A stretch of 64,000 nt of DNA from Poriferisodalis sp965203655. Its GTDB lineage: Bacteria > Actinomycetota > Acidimicrobiia > Acidimicrobiales > Poriferisodalaceae. Positions within the stretch are counted from its first letter, which is position 1; every line of letters begins with the position of its first letter. The stretch is taken from contig NZ_CBDBDD010000009.1 in assembly GCF_965203655.1 (NCBI RefSeq), positions 496,001 to 560,000 on the forward strand. The letters are read 5' to 3'. This document shows, in pieces, positions 36,486 through 45,423 of the stretch. The notes beneath the pieces are model-generated. The model was not told where the DNA came from. It worked only from the letters and a program-made list of their open reading frames with translations, and searched no databases. The translations under genes and the position numbers were made by a program.

Positions 36486-37130
36486 ATGGAACAGCTGAAG
36501 CTCGTCGCCCACAGCCGCACGCGCACTGGCTCGGGCCCGTCGCGGCGCCTGCGAGCTGACGACAAGATCCCTGCGGTCATGTACGGCCACGGCACCGAAC
36601 CGGTGCTGCTCACGTTGGATCGCCTGCGGTTCCGGGCCGCGCTGAACGCAGCCGGGCCGAACGCGATCATCACGCTCGAAGTCGAGGGCAAGAACCATCT
36701 CACCATCGTCAAGGACATGCAGCGCGACACCATCGCGAACCGCGTGACACACGTCGACTTCATGCTCGTCTCCCTCGATGAGCGCCTCGTCGTCGATGTG
36801 CCGGTGCGGCTCGTTGGCGACCCTGTGGTCGCGGGCCGGCAGGGCGCTGTCACCCAGCAGCAGCTGATGTCCCTGCACGTCGAATCGCCCGCTGGTGCCA
36901 TTCCTCCCGCCCTGGATGTCGACGTGTCGGAGCTGTCACTCGAGACTCCGGTCCGCGTCAGCGACATGACGCTTCCCGAGGGCATGGTGAGCCTGCTCGA
37001 CGGCGACACGCTCGTGGTGATCGCTCAGCGAACCCGGGCCGCTGTTGCAGCCGAGCAGCTCGGCGAGGACGGCGAAACCCTCGAAGACGACGAGGAAGTC
37101 GACGCCGAAGACGCCCAAGACGAGGACTGA
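36486..37130 (+). CDS. rplY: 50S ribosomal protein L25 (CTC/TL5 form)
   Basis: This long-form bL25 binds 5S rRNA. Its 214 residues contain the 5S-binding N-terminal domain (ending near residue 95, with IPAVMYGHG and the HVDFMLV strand) and the C-terminal TL5 domain. A highly acidic tail of about 20 Asp/Glu-rich residues closes the protein; such tails occur in actinobacterial members. It lies 58 bases after prs and eight before pth. Confidence 0.95.
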   Translation: MEQLKLVAHSRTRTGSGPSRRLRADDKIPAVMYGHGTEPVLLTLDRLRFRAALNAAGPNAIITLEVEGKNHLTIVKDMQRDTIANRVTHVDFMLVSLDERLVVDVPVRLVGDPVVAGRQGAVTQQQLMSLHVESPAGAIPPALDVDVSELSLETPVRVSDMTLPEGMVSLLDGDTLVVIAQRTRAAVAAEQLGEDGETLEDDEEVDAEDAQDED

Positions 37131-37138
37131 CCGCCCCG

Positions 37139-37780
37139 GTGTCCATCTTCCGCCGGGCGGCCGCGCGGCGGGGCACAGCCGCAGACTGGCTCGTGGTGGG
37201 TCTGGGCAATCCCCCCGAGCGCTTCGCCGGCAGCCGCCACAACGCGGGCGCAGCAGTGGTGGAGCGCTGGGCGGCGGCATTGGGCTGCGAGCTGGCCGCG
37301 GCTCGGCGGGAATACGCCCGGGTGGGCACCGCACTGGTGAGTGGCCAGCGCATCGCACTCGCCTGCCCGACCACCTTCATGAACGAGAGCGGGCGCAGCG
37401 TGGGTGTGCTGGTGAAGCGTCAGGGCATCGTCGAGCCGGCCCAACTCGTCGTGGTGCACGACGAGCTCGACCTCGAACCAGGTCAGGTCCGCCTCAAGGC
37501 AGGCGGAGGGATCGCCGGTCACAACGGGCTGGCCTCGATCGCCGCCCAGCTCGGCACGCAGGACTTCGTGCGGATGCGCATCGGCATCGGCAAACCGCCG
37601 CATCCCGATGCCGGCAAGAAGTGGGTATTGCAGCGGCCCAGCCGTCACGAGGAACCGCTCGTGGATGCGGCCCTCGACCAAGCGGTGTCAGGGCTGGAGG
37701 TGCTGGTGCGTGACGGTATCGAGGCGGCGATGAACGTCACCAATGCCCGTCGGCGCGGTCGGGGCCGCTCATCGCCGTGA
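37139..37780 (+). CDS. pth: Peptidyl-tRNA hydrolase
   Basis: Pth frees tRNA from peptides dropped by stalled ribosomes. The 213-residue enzyme has LVVGLGNPPERFAGSRHNAG with its catalytic His near residue 34, PTTFMNESG, VVHDELDLEPG with the key Asp, and GGIAGHNGLASI. The N-terminus carries a basic RAAARRGT lead not needed for activity. GTG start; the stop overlaps the mfd start as GTGA. Confidence 0.95.
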   Translation: MSIFRRAAARRGTAADWLVVGLGNPPERFAGSRHNAGAAVVERWAAALGCELAAARREYARVGTALVSGQRIALACPTTFMNESGRSVGVLVKRQGIVEPAQLVVVHDELDLEPGQVRLKAGGGIAGHNGLASIAAQLGTQDFVRMRIGIGKPPHPDAGKKWVLQRPSRHEEPLVDAALDQAVSGLEVLVRDGIEAAMNVTNARRRGRGRSSP

Positions 37781-40700
37781 GCCCAGCCCCAACGGCGCCC
37801 CTGCTTGCGCTGACCGAACGTCTCAACCGTGACCCGGGCTTCATTTCGATGCTCGGAAGATCGTCGGGCTCGATCGCCGTCGCAGAGGGGGCCCGTCCAT
37901 TCGTCGCAGCCGGCTTGGCGACGCAGGGCGCGCGCGCACCAATTCTCGTCGTGACAGCGACGGCCCACGAGGCCGAGCGCTGGACCGACGACCTCGCGAC
38001 GTGGCTGGGCGCCGATCGGGTGGCGCTGTTCGCCGCGTGGGAGACCCTGCCATTTGAACGAGTGAGCCCGGCGACCGAGACGATGGGTCGCCGGTTGGCG
38101 GTGCTGGCGGCACTGCAATCGCCGTCGTCGCAGGGTCCCGGCCTGCCCGAGGTCATCGTGGCCCCGATCCGGTCGCTGCTCCAGCGGCTCAGCCCTGCGG
38201 CCTGCGCCGGCGGGATGACCGCATTGGAGGTGGCCAAGGGCGGCCGATGCGACCTCACCGAGCTGGTGGCCCAACTGGTGGCGTGGGGATACCGGCGGGA
38301 GCACCAGGTGGAGCACCGGGGCGAGTTCGCCGTGCGCGGCGGGATCGTGGATGTCTTCTGCCCGACAGCGGACGCACCGGTGCGCATCGACCTGTGGGGC
38401 GACGAGGTGGATCGCCTGACGGAGTTCTCGGTGTCCGATCAGCGCTCGGTTGCCGACCTCGACCAGACGCGCCTGCTGCCGGCGCGCGAATTGCGTCCCG
38501 ATGCTGCAATGCGTCGCCGAGCGCGTGAGCTGGCGATCAGCGAACCATGGTGCCGTGAGCACATGGAACGTCTCGCCCGCGGCGAGCTGTTCGACGGGAT
38601 GGAGTCCTGGCTTCCGTGGCTCGCGGACGAGGAGATCGTGCTTCCGGACCTGCTCGGTTCGGGCGCGTTGGTGCTGCTGAACGAGCCACGGCGGCTGGCT
38701 GACCGCGCGGCCGACATCGCTGCGGAGACCGATGACCTGACTCGCTCGCTTGCCGTGACGTGGGGTCTGCGCAACTTCGACAGCACCGATCTGCGCGATG
38801 ACGAAGGTCAGCACGATGGCGAGGGGGCTCATCAATCAGATCCCCCTCTCGGCGGGCTCCCCCGGCTCCACGTCCCGTTCGACCGGCTGCTCTCACGCTT
38901 TGACGGAGCGGTCTGGTCGATCGACTCGACGGCGGCCCCGACCGCCGCCGGTGACCCCGGTTCCAGCATCGCCACTGAACTGTGGACACCCGCAGCCGGC
39001 GACCCCACACGGCTGGTGGCGCAGCTCCGTCGCCTCGTGACTGGCACTGAGCGGCCCAGCCCAGGAGCGGAGCGACCCATAGTCATAGTGGCCGCAGAAG
39101 GCGAAGGCTCCGCCGCACGTCTCGCCGATGCGCTCCGTGCCGAGGAGGTACCCCTCCGCCTGCACCGCGACCGCGCGGCGTTCGCTCCCCAGCCCGGCGG
39201 GCAGGTCGTGGTCGCCCCGCTTGAGAGCGGCTTCATCGCGCCTGCCGCCGGTGTCGCTGTGCTGCCCGAAGCCGAGTTCACCGGCCGTAGCCGCGTCCAC
39301 CGGGCCGCTCGCCGGCGAACCGCTCTCACGCCGACGTTCGAGGATCTCGGCATCGGCGACTTTGTCGTCCATCATCATCACGGCATCGCTCGCTACGCGG
39401 GGCTGGTTCGCCGGGCATTCGGCGACGACGAGCGCGACTACCTCGAGTTGGAGTTCCGCGGCACCGACCGGCTGTACCTGCCCACCGAGCAGATCGACTT
39501 CATCCGTCCCTACATAGGCGGCGAGACCCCGCGCCTCAGCCGCATGGGCGGCAGCGACTTCCAGCGGCAGAAGGCCAAGGTGCGCGCTGCCGTTTCCGAG
39601 ATCGCCCAGGAGCTGGTGGTGCTGTACCAGCGGCGCATCACCACCGCGGGCAACGCATTCGATCCTTACGCAGGGGGCATGGCAGATCTGGCCGACAGCT
39701 TCGCCTACACGCCCACGCCGGATCAGCGTCGCACCATTGACGAAGTTCTGGCCGACATGGCCGAGCCTGTCCCGATGGACCGCCTCGTGTGCGGCGATGT
39801 CGGCTTCGGCAAGACGGAGGTGGCCGTGCGCGCGGCCTTCTGCGCGGTCACCGCCGGCAAGCAGGCTGCGGTATTGGTGCCGACAACGCTGCTCGCCCAG
39901 CAGCACCACCAGACGTTCGCCGAGCGTTACGCCGACCACGCAGTACGCGTCGAGGTGCTCAGCCGGTTCCTCACGCCCGCAGAGCAGCGCTCCGTGATCG
40001 CCGGGCTGGCCGACGGTACCACCGATGTCGTCATTGGCACGCATCGCCTGCTGTCAGGCGACGTTAAGTTCAAGAACCTGGGCCTCTTGGTCGTCGACGA
40101 GGAGCAACGCTTCGGCGTCAGCCACAAGGAGTCCATCAAGCACTTGCGCGCCGAGGTGGACGTGCTCACGCTGACCGCCACGCCCATTCCCCGCACGCTC
40201 GAGATGGCGCTCACCGGCATCCGGGACCTGTCGCTGCTGCAGACACCCCCCGCCGAGCGCCAGCCGATTCTCACCCACGTCGGTCCGTACGACGAACGCG
40301 CAGTCAGCGAGGCGATCCGGCGTGAGCTGCTGCGCGAGGGCCAGGTGTTCTTCGTGCACAACCGGGTCGCGGACATCGACCGTGTGGCAGCGGAGCTGGC
40401 TGCGCTGGTGCCGGAAGCACGAATTGCGGTGGCGCACGGACAGATGGACGAGGGCACGCTCGAGCAGGTCGTGATCGACTTCTGGGAGGGCAACTACGAC
40501 GTGCTGGTGTGCACGACGATCATCGAGTCGGGCATAGACATGCCGAGCGTCAACACCTTGGTGGTGGATCGTGCCGATCTGCTCGGCTTGGGGCAGCTGC
40601 ACCAGATCCGCGGCCGGGTGGGCCGCTCGGGCCAGCGTGCGTATGCGTACCTGTTCCACCCCGAGGGCCGGTCGCTGAGCGAGGAGGCCTACGAGCGCCT

Positions 40701-41352
40701 CCGGACAATCGGAGAGTCGACCGAGCTGGGCTCGGGTTACCGCATCGCCATGCGAGACCTGCAGCTGCGCGGCGCCGGAAACCTGCTGAGCGGAGTGCAG
40801 TCCGGCCACGTCGCCGCGGTCGGCTACGACCTCTACTGCGAGCTGGTCAGCGAGGCTGTCGCCGAGTTGAGCGGTGAGACGCTAGAACAGCCGGCCGAGA
40901 TCGTCATCGACCTTCCGCTCGTAGCGCATCTGCCTGATGACTACGTGGCCGACGCGACCGGACGCTTGGAGGCCTACCGCAGGCTCGGCGCGGTGACCGA
41001 ACTGGTCGAAGTGGCCGACGTCGAAGCCGAGTGGATCGATCGCTACGGTCCAGTGCCTGCCGAAGCTCAATCGTTGCTGCACATCGCGCTGTTGCGCGCG
41101 GAGTGCCACCGGCTGGGCATGCGAACTTTGGCATTCGCACCCGGCCACGACGGCGGGAGGGTGCGACTGGGACCGCTGGAGCTGACTGCCAGCGAGGAGC
41201 TCCGCATGAAGCGCATCTGTGCGGGCACGCCCTTTACGGCGGCCCGCTACAAGGCCGACTCGAACGAGGTGCAGCTGTCGGTGCGGGCGCTCAGGCCGGC
41301 CACGGTCGGGCAGCTCTTCGAGTTCTGCCAGCAGCTGCGGCCCCCTTCATGA
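37777..41352 (+). CDS. mfd: Transcription-repair coupling factor Mfd
   Basis: Mfd pushes stalled RNA polymerase off damaged DNA and recruits UvrA. The 1191-residue chain has the UvrB-like N-terminal module, the RNA-polymerase-interacting CarD-like domain around residues 525-590 (LGIGDFVVHHHHGIARYAG), and the RecG-like translocase: Walker A CGDVGFGKTE, DEEQRFG in place of DEAD, TATPIPRTLEMAL, GRVGRSGQRAYAY. The C-terminal D7 domain is intact. GTG start overlapping pth. Confidence 0.97.
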   Translation: MSPAPTAPLLALTERLNRDPGFISMLGRSSGSIAVAEGARPFVAAGLATQGARAPILVVTATAHEAERWTDDLATWLGADRVALFAAWETLPFERVSPATETMGRRLAVLAALQSPSSQGPGLPEVIVAPIRSLLQRLSPAACAGGMTALEVAKGGRCDLTELVAQLVAWGYRREHQVEHRGEFAVRGGIVDVFCPTADAPVRIDLWGDEVDRLTEFSVSDQRSVADLDQTRLLPARELRPDAAMRRRARELAISEPWCREHMERLARGELFDGMESWLPWLADEEIVLPDLLGSGALVLLNEPRRLADRAADIAAETDDLTRSLAVTWGLRNFDSTDLRDDEGQHDGEGAHQSDPPLGGLPRLHVPFDRLLSRFDGAVWSIDSTAAPTAAGDPGSSIATELWTPAAGDPTRLVAQLRRLVTGTERPSPGAERPIVIVAAEGEGSAARLADALRAEEVPLRLHRDRAAFAPQPGGQVVVAPLESGFIAPAAGVAVLPEAEFTGRSRVHRAARRRTALTPTFEDLGIGDFVVHHHHGIARYAGLVRRAFGDDERDYLELEFRGTDRLYLPTEQIDFIRPYIGGETPRLSRMGGSDFQRQKAKVRAAVSEIAQELVVLYQRRITTAGNAFDPYAGGMADLADSFAYTPTPDQRRTIDEVLADMAEPVPMDRLVCGDVGFGKTEVAVRAAFCAVTAGKQAAVLVPTTLLAQQHHQTFAERYADHAVRVEVLSRFLTPAEQRSVIAGLADGTTDVVIGTHRLLSGDVKFKNLGLLVVDEEQRFGVSHKESIKHLRAEVDVLTLTATPIPRTLEMALTGIRDLSLLQTPPAERQPILTHVGPYDERAVSEAIRRELLREGQVFFVHNRVADIDRVAAELAALVPEARIAVAHGQMDEGTLEQVVIDFWEGNYDVLVCTTIIESGIDMPSVNTLVVDRADLLGLGQLHQIRGRVGRSGQRAYAYLFHPEGRSLSEEAYERLRTIGESTELGSGYRIAMRDLQLRGAGNLLSGVQSGHVAAVGYDLYCELVSEAVAELSGETLEQPAEIVIDLPLVAHLPDDYVADATGRLEAYRRLGAVTELVEVADVEAEWIDRYGPVPAEAQSLLHIALLRAECHRLGMRTLAFAPGHDGGRVRLGPLELTASEELRMKRICAGTPFTAARYKADSNEVQLSVRALRPATVGQLFEFCQQLRPPS

Positions 41353-41387
41353 TGAGGGGCGTCAGCACCGCCGACGCGGCAACCACC

Positions 41388-41393
41388 TAGCCT
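41388..41393 (+). promoter_or_regulatory. -10 hexamer (TAGCCT) before the parvulin-like lipoprotein gene
   Basis: TAGCCT ends seven bases before GTG 41401, favouring that start over the ATG at 41422. Confidence 0.5.
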
Positions 41394-41400
41394 GCCCCCA

Positions 41401-42459
41401 GTGCGTGCCGAGCGAAGTTCCATGTCTCGACGAATTCTGCTGTTGGCACTGCTGGTGTTCGGGGCGTTCGCGTGCAGCGACGACGGCAGCGTCGTCACGA
41501 TCCACACCGAGGTTCTCCAGGAGGACTTCGAAGCGGTCGACGCCGATGATGACGGCGTCGTGACGCGTGATGCTCTCGATGCGGCCGAGCGCGATGCCGA
41601 GCTTGCGGCCGCACAAGAGGCCCTCGAAGCGGAACGAGCGGAACGAGCGGCCCAGCTCGCAGAACAAGAGGCTCTCGCCAGGGCGGTGTACGAGGACGGC
41701 AGCGCTGTTGCGGCGAGTTTCCCCGGCGGGCAGCTCTCGGTGGCCCAGGTCCGCGCCAGCCTGGCCGCTTCGCCGATGTCGCAGATGGACGATCCACAAG
41801 ACCCGACCCACGAGGAGTTCATTTCCCGGCTGACTTCGATGCTGCAGCTGCGGCTGGCTGCCGTCGCACTCGACGAGCTCGGATTTCCAGTCGACATCGA
41901 CGCGTCCGATGAGGACATCAATGCACAGATGCAAGCCCATCTTGAGGGCCCGTTCGAAGAATTCGCTCAGCAGCGCAGCGTCGCCGAGGACCCCAGCATC
42001 GAACGCTTGGCGACACCTCACTGCGTGAGTGCCTTGGTGCTGACCAACGAGGCCGACGCCAGCGCGGCCGCCGAGCGTGTGCGCGCGGGAGAGTCGGTGG
42101 GAGACGTCGCGGCAGATGTCAACCTGCCTGGGCTCACCGAGGCCGACGGCTCCATCGAATGCGGTCGGCCCTTCGACCTCTTTGGCGCCGGCGAGGTGTC
42201 GCTCGCCCTGCTCGAGATCGAGCCTGGCGAAGTGACCGAGCCGATCTTGCTGCCTTCCGCAGCAAGTCCGACCGGCGAGCTCTGGGTGGTGATGCATCTC
42301 GACGACCTGCAGCACGACCAGGCCGACCTGTCCGCGATCGGACCGTTCGCCGGCCGTGTGCTGACCGGGATCATGATCGGCTATGAGGTGACCGTGACCC
42401 CAGAGCTCGGTACTTGGGATCCCAGCAGTCTCGCGGTGTCCCTGCCGTACGTTCCCTGA
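41401..42459 (+). CDS. Parvulin/SurA-like lipoprotein, possible peptidyl-prolyl isomerase
   Basis: The 352-residue product has a hydrophobic signal and a Cys at residue 25 (GAFACSDD), then a Glu/Ala-rich coiled stretch at about 55-100. A SurA-type helical region (HEEFISRLTSMLQLRLAAVALDELG split by short loops) leads into a C-terminal segment resembling a PpiC domain: CVSALVLTNEADASAAAERVRAG, then IECGRPFDLFG and EVTEPI. It would fold exported proteins outside the membrane. It sits between mfd and mazG, where mycobacteria carry other lipoprotein genes. The family call is moderate because the PpiC core is degenerate. Confidence 0.65.
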   Translation: MRAERSSMSRRILLLALLVFGAFACSDDGSVVTIHTEVLQEDFEAVDADDDGVVTRDALDAAERDAELAAAQEALEAERAERAAQLAEQEALARAVYEDGSAVAASFPGGQLSVAQVRASLAASPMSQMDDPQDPTHEEFISRLTSMLQLRLAAVALDELGFPVDIDASDEDINAQMQAHLEGPFEEFAQQRSVAEDPSIERLATPHCVSALVLTNEADASAAAERVRAGESVGDVAADVNLPGLTEADGSIECGRPFDLFGAGEVSLALLEIEPGEVTEPILLPSAASPTGELWVVMHLDDLQHDQADLSAIGPFAGRVLTGIMIGYEVTVTPELGTWDPSSLAVSLPYVP

Positions 42460-42480
42460 CCGGTCCCCGAGAGAGTCGTG

Positions 42481-42957
42481 ATGGACGCTGACGCAGACCT
42501 CGGCGAACGGATGGTCTCGCTGCATGAGGTGATCGCGAGACTGCGGCGCGAGTGCCCCTGGGACCGGGTCCAGACGCATTCGTCGCTGGCGCCCTATGCC
42601 GTGGACGAAGTGTCGGAGCTGGTCGAGGCGCTGCAGGCGGCTGACGATGCACGCGTGGCCGACCCGCGCGAGATGGCGACCGCCATTGAGGACTTGGTCG
42701 AAGAGTTGGGCGACGTGCTGCTGCAAGTGCTGATGAACGCTGCAATCGGGGAGGAAGCAGGGACCTTCACGCTGGCCGAAGTGCTGGCGACCGTCGAGGC
42801 CAAGATGCTGCGCCGCCATCCTCACGTCTTCGAGCGAGACCCCGAGGCGCCTGAGCCCAGTGATGCCGAACTGTCGGTGCAGTGGGAGGCGATCAAGGCG
42901 GCCGAGCGGGAGGCCCGCGCGAATCGCATAGCAGCGCGAGAAGCTCAATCAGGCTGA
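42481..42957 (+). CDS. mazG: MazG-family nucleoside triphosphate pyrophosphohydrolase
   Basis: MazG hydrolyses (d)NTPs to monophosphates and pyrophosphate, clearing damaged nucleotides. The 158-residue single domain has CPWDRVQTHSSLAPYAVDE, ELVEAL, the metal-binding EELGDVLLQVLMNA, and KMLRRHPHVF. Tandem-domain MazG is about 260 residues, so this is the one-domain form, as in actinobacteria. The ATG was used; a GTG lies one codon earlier. Confidence 0.93.
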   Translation: MDADADLGERMVSLHEVIARLRRECPWDRVQTHSSLAPYAVDEVSELVEALQAADDARVADPREMATAIEDLVEELGDVLLQVLMNAAIGEEAGTFTLAEVLATVEAKMLRRHPHVFERDPEAPEPSDAELSVQWEAIKAAEREARANRIAAREAQSG

Positions 42958-43001
42958 AGGCCACGTTTCGGCGCGCTGGCACTGCCTGCGTCGACCTTCG
43001 G

Positions 43002-43007
43002 TACTGT
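43002..43007 (+). promoter_or_regulatory. -10 hexamer (TACTGT) of eno
   Basis: TACTGT ends eight bases before the eno GTG at 43016, in the 58-base gap after mazG. Confidence 0.55.
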
Positions 43008-43015
43008 GGCATTGC

Positions 43016-44311
43016 GTGACAGCGCACGCGTCGACGCAGATCGTTCAGGTGGCCGGCCGCGAGGTTCTGGACTCGCGGGGGAATCCCACAGTCGAAGCCG
43101 AGGTGCATACCGCTGGCGGCGCCGTCGGCCGGGCGATCGTGCCCTCGGGCGCCTCGACAGGTCAGTTCGAAGCCGTCGAACTGCGCGACGGCACCGACCG
43201 CTACGACGGCAAGAGCGTGGCGGTTGCGGTCTCCCATGTGGACGGCGAGATCGCCGGTGCGCTCGTGGGACTCGACGCTGTCGAACAGCGGGCCGTCGAC
43301 CAAGCGCTCATCGAGCTCGACGCCACCATGAACAAGGCGCGACTCGGGGCAAACGCCATGCTGGCGGCCTCGCTGGCGACCGCCCATGCGGCGGCAGCCA
43401 CGATCGGCGTTTCCCTGTACCGACACGTGGGCGGCGCCAATGCGCACGTGCTTCCCACGCCGATGATGAACGTGATCAACGGAGGGTCCCACGCTGACAA
43501 CAACGTGGACCTGCAGGAATTCATGATCGTCCCGGTCGGCGCGGCGTCGTTCTCCGAAGCCCTGCGGTGGGGCACCGAGACCTATCACGCGCTGCAGCGA
43601 GTCCTGCGCACGCGCGGTTTGTCGACGGCCGTCGGCGACGAGGGCGGCTTCGCACCCGACTTGGAATCCAACGAGGCCGCGCTGGCGCTGCTGGTCGAGG
43701 CAATCGGCGAAGCAGGCTTTGAGGCGGGCGCCGACATGGCACTCGCGCTCGACGTCGCATCCACCGAGTTCTACGACGAGGGCATCTACCGTCTCGCCAG
43801 CGAAGGTCGCGAGCTCGATGCCGTCGCCTTCGCGGGATACCTGGCCGATCTGTGCGAGCGCTACCCGATCTGCTCAGTCGAGGACGGCATGGCCGAGGAC
43901 GACTGGGAGGGATGGTCGCGGCTGTCGGGGGGGCTTGGTGAGCGGGTGCAGCTGGTAGGCGATGACCTCTTCGTGACCAACATCGAACGGCTGGCGCGGG
44001 GCATCTCCGCGGGAGTCGCCAACAGCATCCTCGTCAAGGTCAATCAGATCGGCACGCTCAGCGAGACGCTGGATGCCGTCGAGCTCGCGGCCAGCGCCGG
44101 CTACACCGCGGTGATGTCGCACCGTTCGGGCGAGACCGAGGACACCACCATCGCTGACTTGGCAGTCGCGACCAACTGCGGCCAGATCAAGACGGGTGCT
44201 CCGGCGCGCTCAGATCGGGTCGCCAAGTACAACCAGCTGCTGCGCATCGAAGAAGAGCTCGGCTCCGCGGCGGCCTTCCGGGGCGGCGATTCTCTCGCAT
44301 CTGGAAGATGA
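43016..44311 (+). CDS. eno: Enolase
   Basis: Enolase interconverts 2-phosphoglycerate and phosphoenolpyruvate. All 431 residues align with the family plan: REVLDSRGNPTVE, GASTGQFEAVELRD, the catalytic Glu region in VGDEGGFAPDL, metal ligands in ALDVASTEFYD, SVEDGMAEDDW and GDDLFVTN, the Lys in ILVKVNQIGTL, and SHRSGETEDTTIADLAV. It overlaps the FtsB-like gene by four bases. Confidence 0.97.
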   Translation: MTAHASTQIVQVAGREVLDSRGNPTVEAEVHTAGGAVGRAIVPSGASTGQFEAVELRDGTDRYDGKSVAVAVSHVDGEIAGALVGLDAVEQRAVDQALIELDATMNKARLGANAMLAASLATAHAAAATIGVSLYRHVGGANAHVLPTPMMNVINGGSHADNNVDLQEFMIVPVGAASFSEALRWGTETYHALQRVLRTRGLSTAVGDEGGFAPDLESNEAALALLVEAIGEAGFEAGADMALALDVASTEFYDEGIYRLASEGRELDAVAFAGYLADLCERYPICSVEDGMAEDDWEGWSRLSGGLGERVQLVGDDLFVTNIERLARGISAGVANSILVKVNQIGTLSETLDAVELAASAGYTAVMSHRSGETEDTTIADLAVATNCGQIKTGAPARSDRVAKYNQLLRIEEELGSAAAFRGGDSLASGR

Positions 44312-44697
44312 ACGCCCCCCCGGACACAGCAGTCGGGCTCCGCCGCCCGCGCTCAGGGCGGCGGGTGATGACCATGCTTGTCGGCCTTGTCATCGTGGTG
44401 GGCGCGGTGGGACTCCTGGCGGTGCTGCTCTTTCCCTGGCAGTCGCTCAACTCCCAGCGCAACAACATCACCCACGCGGAAGAAACGCTGGCACGGTTGC
44501 GAGCTGAGACATCCCACCTTTCAGAACAAGTTGCCGATGCCAAAGATCCCGTGGTTGTGGAACGGATCGCACGTGAACAGCTCTCGCTCGTGCGTGAAGG
44601 GGACACCTTGTACCGGCTGAACGTGGACCCTGCCGACGTGGTCAAACTGCCTCCGGCTTGGCCGCTGCCCGGCGTGGCTCACTTGCTCAGCGACTGA
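44308..44697 (+). CDS. FtsB/DivIC-family septum formation initiator
   Basis: The 129-residue bitopic protein has a basic cytoplasmic N-terminus, one helix at about 25-45, and a periplasmic coiled coil (ETLARLRAETSHLSEQV) leading to VVVERIAREQLSLVREGD, the signature end of FtsB/DivIC. It joins FtsL and FtsQ in the divisome. In mycobacteria the next genes are DUF501 and ppx; here they come 12.9 kb later. Confidence 0.88.
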   Translation: MNAPPDTAVGLRRPRSGRRVMTMLVGLVIVVGAVGLLAVLLFPWQSLNSQRNNITHAEETLARLRAETSHLSEQVADAKDPVVVERIAREQLSLVREGDTLYRLNVDPADVVKLPPAWPLPGVAHLLSD

Positions 44698-44710
44698 GTC
44701 CCTGCAGGCA

Positions 44711-45298
44711 TCAATCCGTCATGATCCGGAGCGCGCGCCCGATAATGGCCTCGCGGTGCGCATCGGGATCCACGCCGCTCTGCTCGAGCGAGAGACGGAT
44801 CGTGCCCACGGCTGCCGCCGCCCGGACGCGTTCGGTGACGTCTTGCGAGGATCGCGTGAGCCAGGCGAAGAGATCTCTGGCTTGGGCTCGTAGGCGCTGA
44901 CCGACCGCACTCTTCTGGACGTCGACATCGTCGGCAACGAGACGGAACACGACGATGTCACGCGCCAGCAGGTCGAAGTAGTCGTCAAGAACTTCCCGCA
45001 GTGCATCCGGTGTCGGTTCCAGCTCGGCCATGCGGACGATGATTGCTTCGCCATCCCGTTCCATCGGGGCCAGAACGCCGGCAAGCACGTCCTCCTTGCC
45101 CGTGAAGTGGTAGTAGAGCGCTGCGGGCGTCAGGTTGAGTCCCGAGGTGAGTTGCCGGACGGACGTGCCCCGGTATCCCTGCCGCGAGAACAGCTCTCGA
45201 GCGCGCCGCAGGATGAGATCCCGCGTGTCCGGGGGCGCAGCCTCGCCCTCGCTCTCCGACGGGCCGCTGGGACCCGCGACGGCCTCGGAGGTCGCCAC
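44711..45298 (-). CDS. TetR-family transcriptional regulator
   Basis: The 195-residue protein has a non-conserved acidic lead of about 25 residues and a TetR DNA-binding domain (DLILRRARELFSRQGYRGTS, then LTPAALYYHFTGKEDVL as recognition helix). A C-terminal ligand/dimer domain of about 120 residues contains FRLVADDVDVQ, resembling regulators of acyl-CoA genes. It is divergent from the molybdenum-hydroxylase subunits, and a 28-bp perfect palindrome lies between the starts. The leaderless GTG at 45298 is six bases from its -10. Confidence 0.9.
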   Translation of the reverse strand: MATSEAVAGPSGPSESEGEAAPPDTRDLILRRARELFSRQGYRGTSVRQLTSGLNLTPAALYYHFTGKEDVLAGVLAPMERDGEAIIVRMAELEPTPDALREVLDDYFDLLARDIVVFRLVADDVDVQKSAVGQRLRAQARDLFAWLTRSSQDVTERVRAAAAVGTIRLSLEQSGVDPDAHREAIIGRALRIMTD

Positions 45299-45304
45299 AT
45301 CGCC

Positions 45305-45310
45305 AAGCTA
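45305..45310 (-). promoter_or_regulatory. -10 hexamer (TAGCTT) of the tetR gene
   Basis: TAGCTT on the minus strand ends six bases before the GTG at 45298 and fixes that start. Confidence 0.5.
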
Positions 45311-45374
45311 CTGCTGCCGTTCCGCGCCCTGTGTCCCCGTGTCGGCGCGTTGCCGCCGCATGGTGCATGATGGT

Positions 45375-45402
45375 GGCCGCTCGGCCCATGGGCCGAGCGG
45401 CC
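45375..45402. promoter_or_regulatory. 28-bp perfect palindrome, probable TetR operator
   Basis: The half-site GGCCGCTCGGCCCA is followed at once by its exact reverse complement, so all 28 bases are symmetric. It lies 22 bases before the GTG of the 2Fe-2S subunit gene and 77 bases from the tetR start. TetR dimers bind palindromes in such divergent regions, so this is the likely operator (inference). In RNA it could also fold as a hairpin in the leader. Confidence 0.7.
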
Positions 45403-45423
45403 GACGAGACGGGAGAGGTCACA